This document shows, in pieces, positions 60,610 to 64,000 of a DNA stretch of 64,000 nt. The notes beneath the pieces are model-generated. The model saw only the letters and a program-made list of their open reading frames with translations, was not told the DNA's origin and did not search any database. Source of the DNA: Eimeria necatrix (Eukaryota > Apicomplexa > Conoidasida > Eucoccidiorida > Eimeriidae); NCBI RefSeq assembly GCF_000499385.1, contig NW_013654875.1, forward strand, positions 160,620 through 224,619, written 5' to 3'. The translations under genes were made by a program, and so were the position numbers. Positions within the stretch are counted from its first letter, which is position 1. Each line of letters starts with the position of its first letter.

Positions 60610-61980
60610 ATGCAACCCTAAACCCTAAATTCTGCCAAACCAGAAAGCCTATCAAACCCTAAACCCTAAGAAGCACTAAGCCCTAAACCCTAAACCCTGG
60701 AGCCTGGATACCCCGTAACGCTAAACCCCAGCAGGCGATACGCTGCGCTCCCTCACAAGCCGTATTTGGGAACCACACCCCAGTGAGACTCAACCCTAAA
60801 CCCTAAACCCTAAACCCTAAATCCTGGAGAGCTCTGAACCTCAAATCCCTGTGAGTTTCTCTCTTTTATTGTTGTGACAAAATGGCAGGTAAACTAGTGG
60901 AAAACGTTGAAAGCTGGCCTGTACGTACACCCCAAGGCGACGCAGGCGCAGCTAGAGCCAGCGAGGCACTGGCGCCCAAAACCCTAAACCCTAAACCCTA
61001 AACCCTAGCTCTCTTCTTAATGCTCTACTCTCTAAAAACTACCAAAGAAAATGAAAAACATATGTTTCCTTGTTCAAAGCCACTCTTCCCCTTCTGGCCC
61101 CGCCAGTGCTGCGCAGATGACCTCCCAGACCTTGGGGCCCGAGAGAGCTTGGCAAACCCTAAACCCTAAACCCTCGCCCTCCAAACCGTAAACCCTCAGC
61201 CATTACAAATATAATTTGAGCATTAAAGCAATTTATGAAGAGTTGAAGAGCTCAGATCTTGTCGAAAGTGCAGCAAATGCAACACTGCAACAGGTGACCT
61301 CAGGGCCTACCCGACAGTCTCAGAGTCTAAACCCTGAAACAGAAACTGCAATTCCTAGGAAACCCTAAACCCTTGAAATTCCTGAAACCTAAGAAGATCC
61401 TAAACCCTCGAAGTCCCTAAACCCTGATTATAAACCCCAGAAAACCCCAAACCCTGAACGGAATGCAAGAACTAACGTTGACTGTAGACACTAGAAACCG
61501 CTAAACCCTAAAATGACAGTAAACCCTAGAAGCCACCAAGCATATTGGAAACCCTAGAAAAACCCTAGACGTTTAATGAATTGCAAACCCTTGAAAACCC
61601 TCTGCGCGCGGCTTCAACTGCAAACCCTAGAAACTCCAAACCCTCAAACTTCAGTAAACCCTAGGTGCCCAATAAATAAAAACCCTAGAAACCTCAAACC
61701 CTTAAAATGTGGAGAGACCCCTGAAGGCCCTGAACCCCTAGACTTCCACTCTAAACCCTAGAAACTCCCAAACCCTAAAAGGGCTGTTAAGCCCAGGGTA
61801 ACTCCTAAACCCTAAAAGGGCGGTTAAGCCCAGGGCCACTTGCTGCAAAACAATTCAACTTCAGTTTTCTCGGCGTCCTGTCGCCGCAAATTGAAGCATT
61901 AAAAGCGCAAATACGTCATTGTTCCGTGACAAGGAAACCTAAACCCTAAACCCTAAACCCTAAACCCTAAACCCTAACCC
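60610..61980. repeat. Degenerate telomere-like repeat tract between genes
   Basis: Many AAACCCT units in one orientation: clean short arrays at 60614-60690, 60793-60822, 60977-61006 and 61935-61977, and highly degenerate spaced units (AAACCCTAGAAA, AAACCCTGA) from 61320 to 61830. No gene recognised in this stretch. Confidence 0.85.
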
Positions 61981-62039
61981 CGGCCAGTTTGAGGGGCAAA
62001 TGCATCTGTAGTGATTTGCTGCTCCCAAACCACTGAAGG

Positions 62040-62505
62040 CCCCCACAAAGGCCTTCGAAGAACTGCTTGGGGGCCCCCGAGGGGCCCCTGAAGAGCTCAT
62101 CAAGGGCCCCAGAGGGGCCCGTAACGAGCCTAGTAAAGGCCCCTAGAGGGGCCCTATATCAAATAATTAAGTACCTCCAAGGAGCCCCTGATGAGCTGGT
62201 TGGGGGCCCCTGAGAGGCCCCAAGCGAGCTGACTGGGGCCCCTTTGGAGAGCTCAAAGAGGCCAGGGGCCCCCTAGGGGCCCCCTAGGGGCCCCCCACCG
62301 CTCCCACAGAGAACCCCTAGAGGCCCGCTGGGGGCCCCCTAGGGACATCCTAGGGGCCCCCTAGGGGCATTCTCGGGGCCGCCTATAGGCCCCGAAGATG
62401 CGGGGCCCCCTGGGGCCCCCTGGGGGCCCCCTGGGGGCCCCCTGGGGCCCCCTGGGGTCCCCTGGGGCCCCCTAAGGGCCCCCTGGGGGCCCCATGGGGC
62501 CCCCG
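62040..62505. repeat. GGGGCCCC repeat block at the 3' end of the FKBP gene
   Basis: A dense array of GGGGCCCCCT-type units, most regular from 62400 to 62500, ending at the stop codon of the FKBP frame. Most units are self-complementary, so the region can form strong hairpins in RNA or single-stranded DNA. Confidence 0.85.
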
Positions 62506-62891
62506 TCAGCGCTTGATGCGCGTGCAGGTGCACTCGAAGAGCAAGTCTGCGTTGGGGGGGATGCTGGGGGGGGCCCCCCGTTTGCCGTAGCCCAGGGCAC
62601 TGGGGATGGAAACCCTTCGGGTCTCTCCCACTTTGCAGCCAATGAGGCCCAACTCGAGGCCCTTTATGACTTCGTGGGCCCCCACGCAGAAAGTTATTTT
62701 GCCTTTGTCGAAGCAGTGGCGGTTCTTCAGCAAAAGTCCTTTGTACTGAATTGTTACGTTGCAGCCCCGCTCGCAGCGGGGGGGCCCCCCGGGGCCCCCG
62801 GGGGGCCCCCCGGGGGCCCCCGTCCGCACCACCGTGAACTCCACCCCGCTCGGCAGCCGGTACACGTCGCCCGCACGCACTTCCTCGCTGC

Positions 62892-62946
<55 letters not shown>

Positions 62947-63058
62947 GGAGAGGGGCGGCGGACGCTGCTGCGGCTTGTGCGCCTTCTGCCCGCTCAGCTG
63001 CTCAACCAGAGACGGAGTCCGCTTGGTCTCTGGCGCCAGCTCTAGCTGCAAGGATCTT

Positions 63059-63099
<41 letters not shown>

Positions 63100-63342
63100 G
63101 AGCAGCTTCTGCTGCCTGTAAACCTGCTCATCGACGAGCTCAGGGACTTCATCCGCGTCGGCCTCGACCCTCCGCTTCCTCTTGCTGCTGCTGCTGCTGC
63201 TGCAGGTGCTGCTGCTGCAGTCGCTGCTGCAGCAGCTGCAGTCGTCTGCGGGGTAGGGCACGAGGGCCCCCGCCAGCTGCACTGCCCAGCCCGTCTTGCT
63301 GCTGGCCTTTGCTGCTGCTTCCAGCCAAAACTCCGTATCTTC
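62506..63342 (-). CDS. FKBP-type peptidyl-prolyl cis-trans isomerase, 3' exon(s)
   Basis: The C-terminal ~100 residues are a typical FKBP domain: GCNVTIQYKGLL, FDKGKITFCVGAHEVIKGLE, GCKVGETRRVSIPSALGYGKRG and PPNADLLFECTC, ending IKR and TGA at 62506. It catalyses prolyl isomerisation and may bind FK506. Upstream lie a basic KRKRR nuclear-type motif, acidic residues and two poly-Gln tracts (18 and 12). That layout resembles nucleolar FKBPs with an N-terminal nucleoplasmin-like region, but that part is not clearly recognisable. The exon opens at a CTGCAG/GAAGAT acceptor (63342, phase 0). The preceding open sequence is an A-rich polypyrimidine complement and probably intron. The first exon(s) were not found and may lie beyond the right edge. 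The APGGPPGGPGGPP linker is encoded by GGGGCCCC units. Confidence 0.85.
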
Positions 63343-63466
63343 CTGCAGCAAAACCAACCCCCCGACTTTTTTATTTTCCTTTTTTTCTTTTCTTTTCCAA
63401 CAAATAAACTGCAAAAAAGTAAAATCTAATTGTGCACTGCACGCCAAACATGTCTTTCAGTCTTTC

Positions 63467-63508
63467 TACATACACCTGGCAGGCGTGTGAGCCTGCCAGG
63501 TGTATGTA
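63467..63508. repeat. Inverted repeat, 18 bp perfect stem, 6 nt loop
   Basis: Arms at 63467-63484 and 63491-63508 (GCCTGCCAGGTGTATGTA in the right arm), loop GTGTGA. It lies within the presumed first intron or leader of the FKBP gene. A related GGTGTACATACACC word recurs at about 63894. Confidence 0.85.
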
Positions 63509-64000
63509 CACCTCAACGCCCAACTGCATGCATTCAGAAAAACATTTTTTCGCAGAGTTTCACGCAGATGGGATCTTTGTACAAAAAGCAGCAAAAGTGA
63601 AGCCTTATGTGCATGCAGAGTCTGTAATAATAGAACTTTGTTTAAAAATGAATTAAATCCATTTTCTAATTTTTGTGAAACGCGAACTGCATGTCTAGAC
63701 ACTCCAGGCCTGCAGCACGCGGCACTCGCTGCTGCTGCGTCTGCTGCTGCTGCAGCAGCTCTTTGATTTCCGAGCAGCAGCAAGCGCGAATATTGTACAA
63801 ATAAATCCATAAATGAATATAAATACAAATAAATTCATTTAACTGAACTCCGCACTCTTTGCACCTTCCTTGCTGCTAAGAGGCGCGAGCCGAGGTGTAC
63901 ATACACCCCGGTGAAAGTGCGCAAGCTCGCATGTTTAGATGTTACAGATTTATAAATTTGTAAATATAAACAAACATCAATTAAATATATTAAAAACAAA
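63509..64000. other. Right edge, presumed intron or leader of the FKBP gene
   Basis: AT-rich with a small CTG cluster at 63725-63785. No SAG exon, FKBP exon or RNA gene recognised. Confidence 0.4.

Noticed and set aside
59828..60628. 266-codon plus-strand frame opposite the membrane protein
   Set aside because: Mostly poly-Ala and poly-Ser from CAG tracts, with no membrane segment or family feature; the minus strand has better protein character.
60610..61980. Chromosome end, because of AAACCCT repeats
   Set aside because: The repeats are short, degenerate, present in both orientations elsewhere and followed by an FKBP gene, so this is interstitial.
1..64000. tRNA or rRNA genes
   Set aside because: No cloverleaf with A and B boxes and no rRNA core sequence was recognised by eye; a tRNAscan/Infernal run would settle it.

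Overview
The window looks like nuclear DNA of an apicomplexan of the genus Eimeria. E. tenella or its sister E. necatrix is my best guess. The evidence is a tandem array of five-exon, six-cysteine, GPI-tailed surface antigen (SAG) genes; very abundant CAG/CTG triplet tracts read as poly-Ala, poly-Gln or poly-Leu; and hundreds of telomere-like AAACCCT/TTTAGGG repeats lying inside genes. The genes are intron-rich and eukaryotic, so most long open frames in the repeat-rich part are not genes.

Layout. (1) 1-48 kb is a repeat-poor SAG array. I find nine SAG genes with all five exons open and correctly phased, three SAG pseudogenes, and three older exon-1-like relics. All intact genes share one architecture: exon lengths about 181/184, 188-212, 98, 201/204 and 109-127 nt, with intron phases 1-0-2-2. 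Two subtypes alternate. Type A has an exon 4 built around DPSTGKYD and a last exon starting ELYNALWE. Type B has an exon 4 built around NYDA..NKLG and a last exon starting DVYEALL.RQRG. A composite module (type A gene, about 2.5 kb spacer, relic, type B gene) is present in three copies: two on the + strand in the left part and one on the - strand in the middle. The right part (35-46.3 kb, - strand) is a simpler tandem run of four type B genes. (2) At about 49.3 kb the texture changes abruptly to a repeat-rich segment. It holds a complete-looking 19-exon cytosolic leucyl-tRNA synthetase (+), an alanine-rich multi-pass membrane protein frame (-) broken by a single TGA, a long tract of degenerate AAACCCT repeats, a GGGGCCCC-rich block, and the 3' part of an FKBP-type peptidyl-prolyl isomerase (-) that probably continues past the right edge.

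How it works together. The SAG proteins should be secreted and GPI-anchored on the parasite surface, and the array behaves like a birth-and-death antigen family (duplication, frameshift, loss). Each type B gene carries a conserved upstream box 123-142 nt before its ATG, a candidate shared promoter element. The right-hand genes are housekeeping genes whose introns and linkers are packed with simple repeats. In the leucyl-tRNA synthetase these repeats sit at splice sites: TTTAGGG runs just after donors and CTG runs just before acceptors.

All exon boundaries were read by eye from splice dinucleotides, phase and family similarity. No alignment or transcript data were available.
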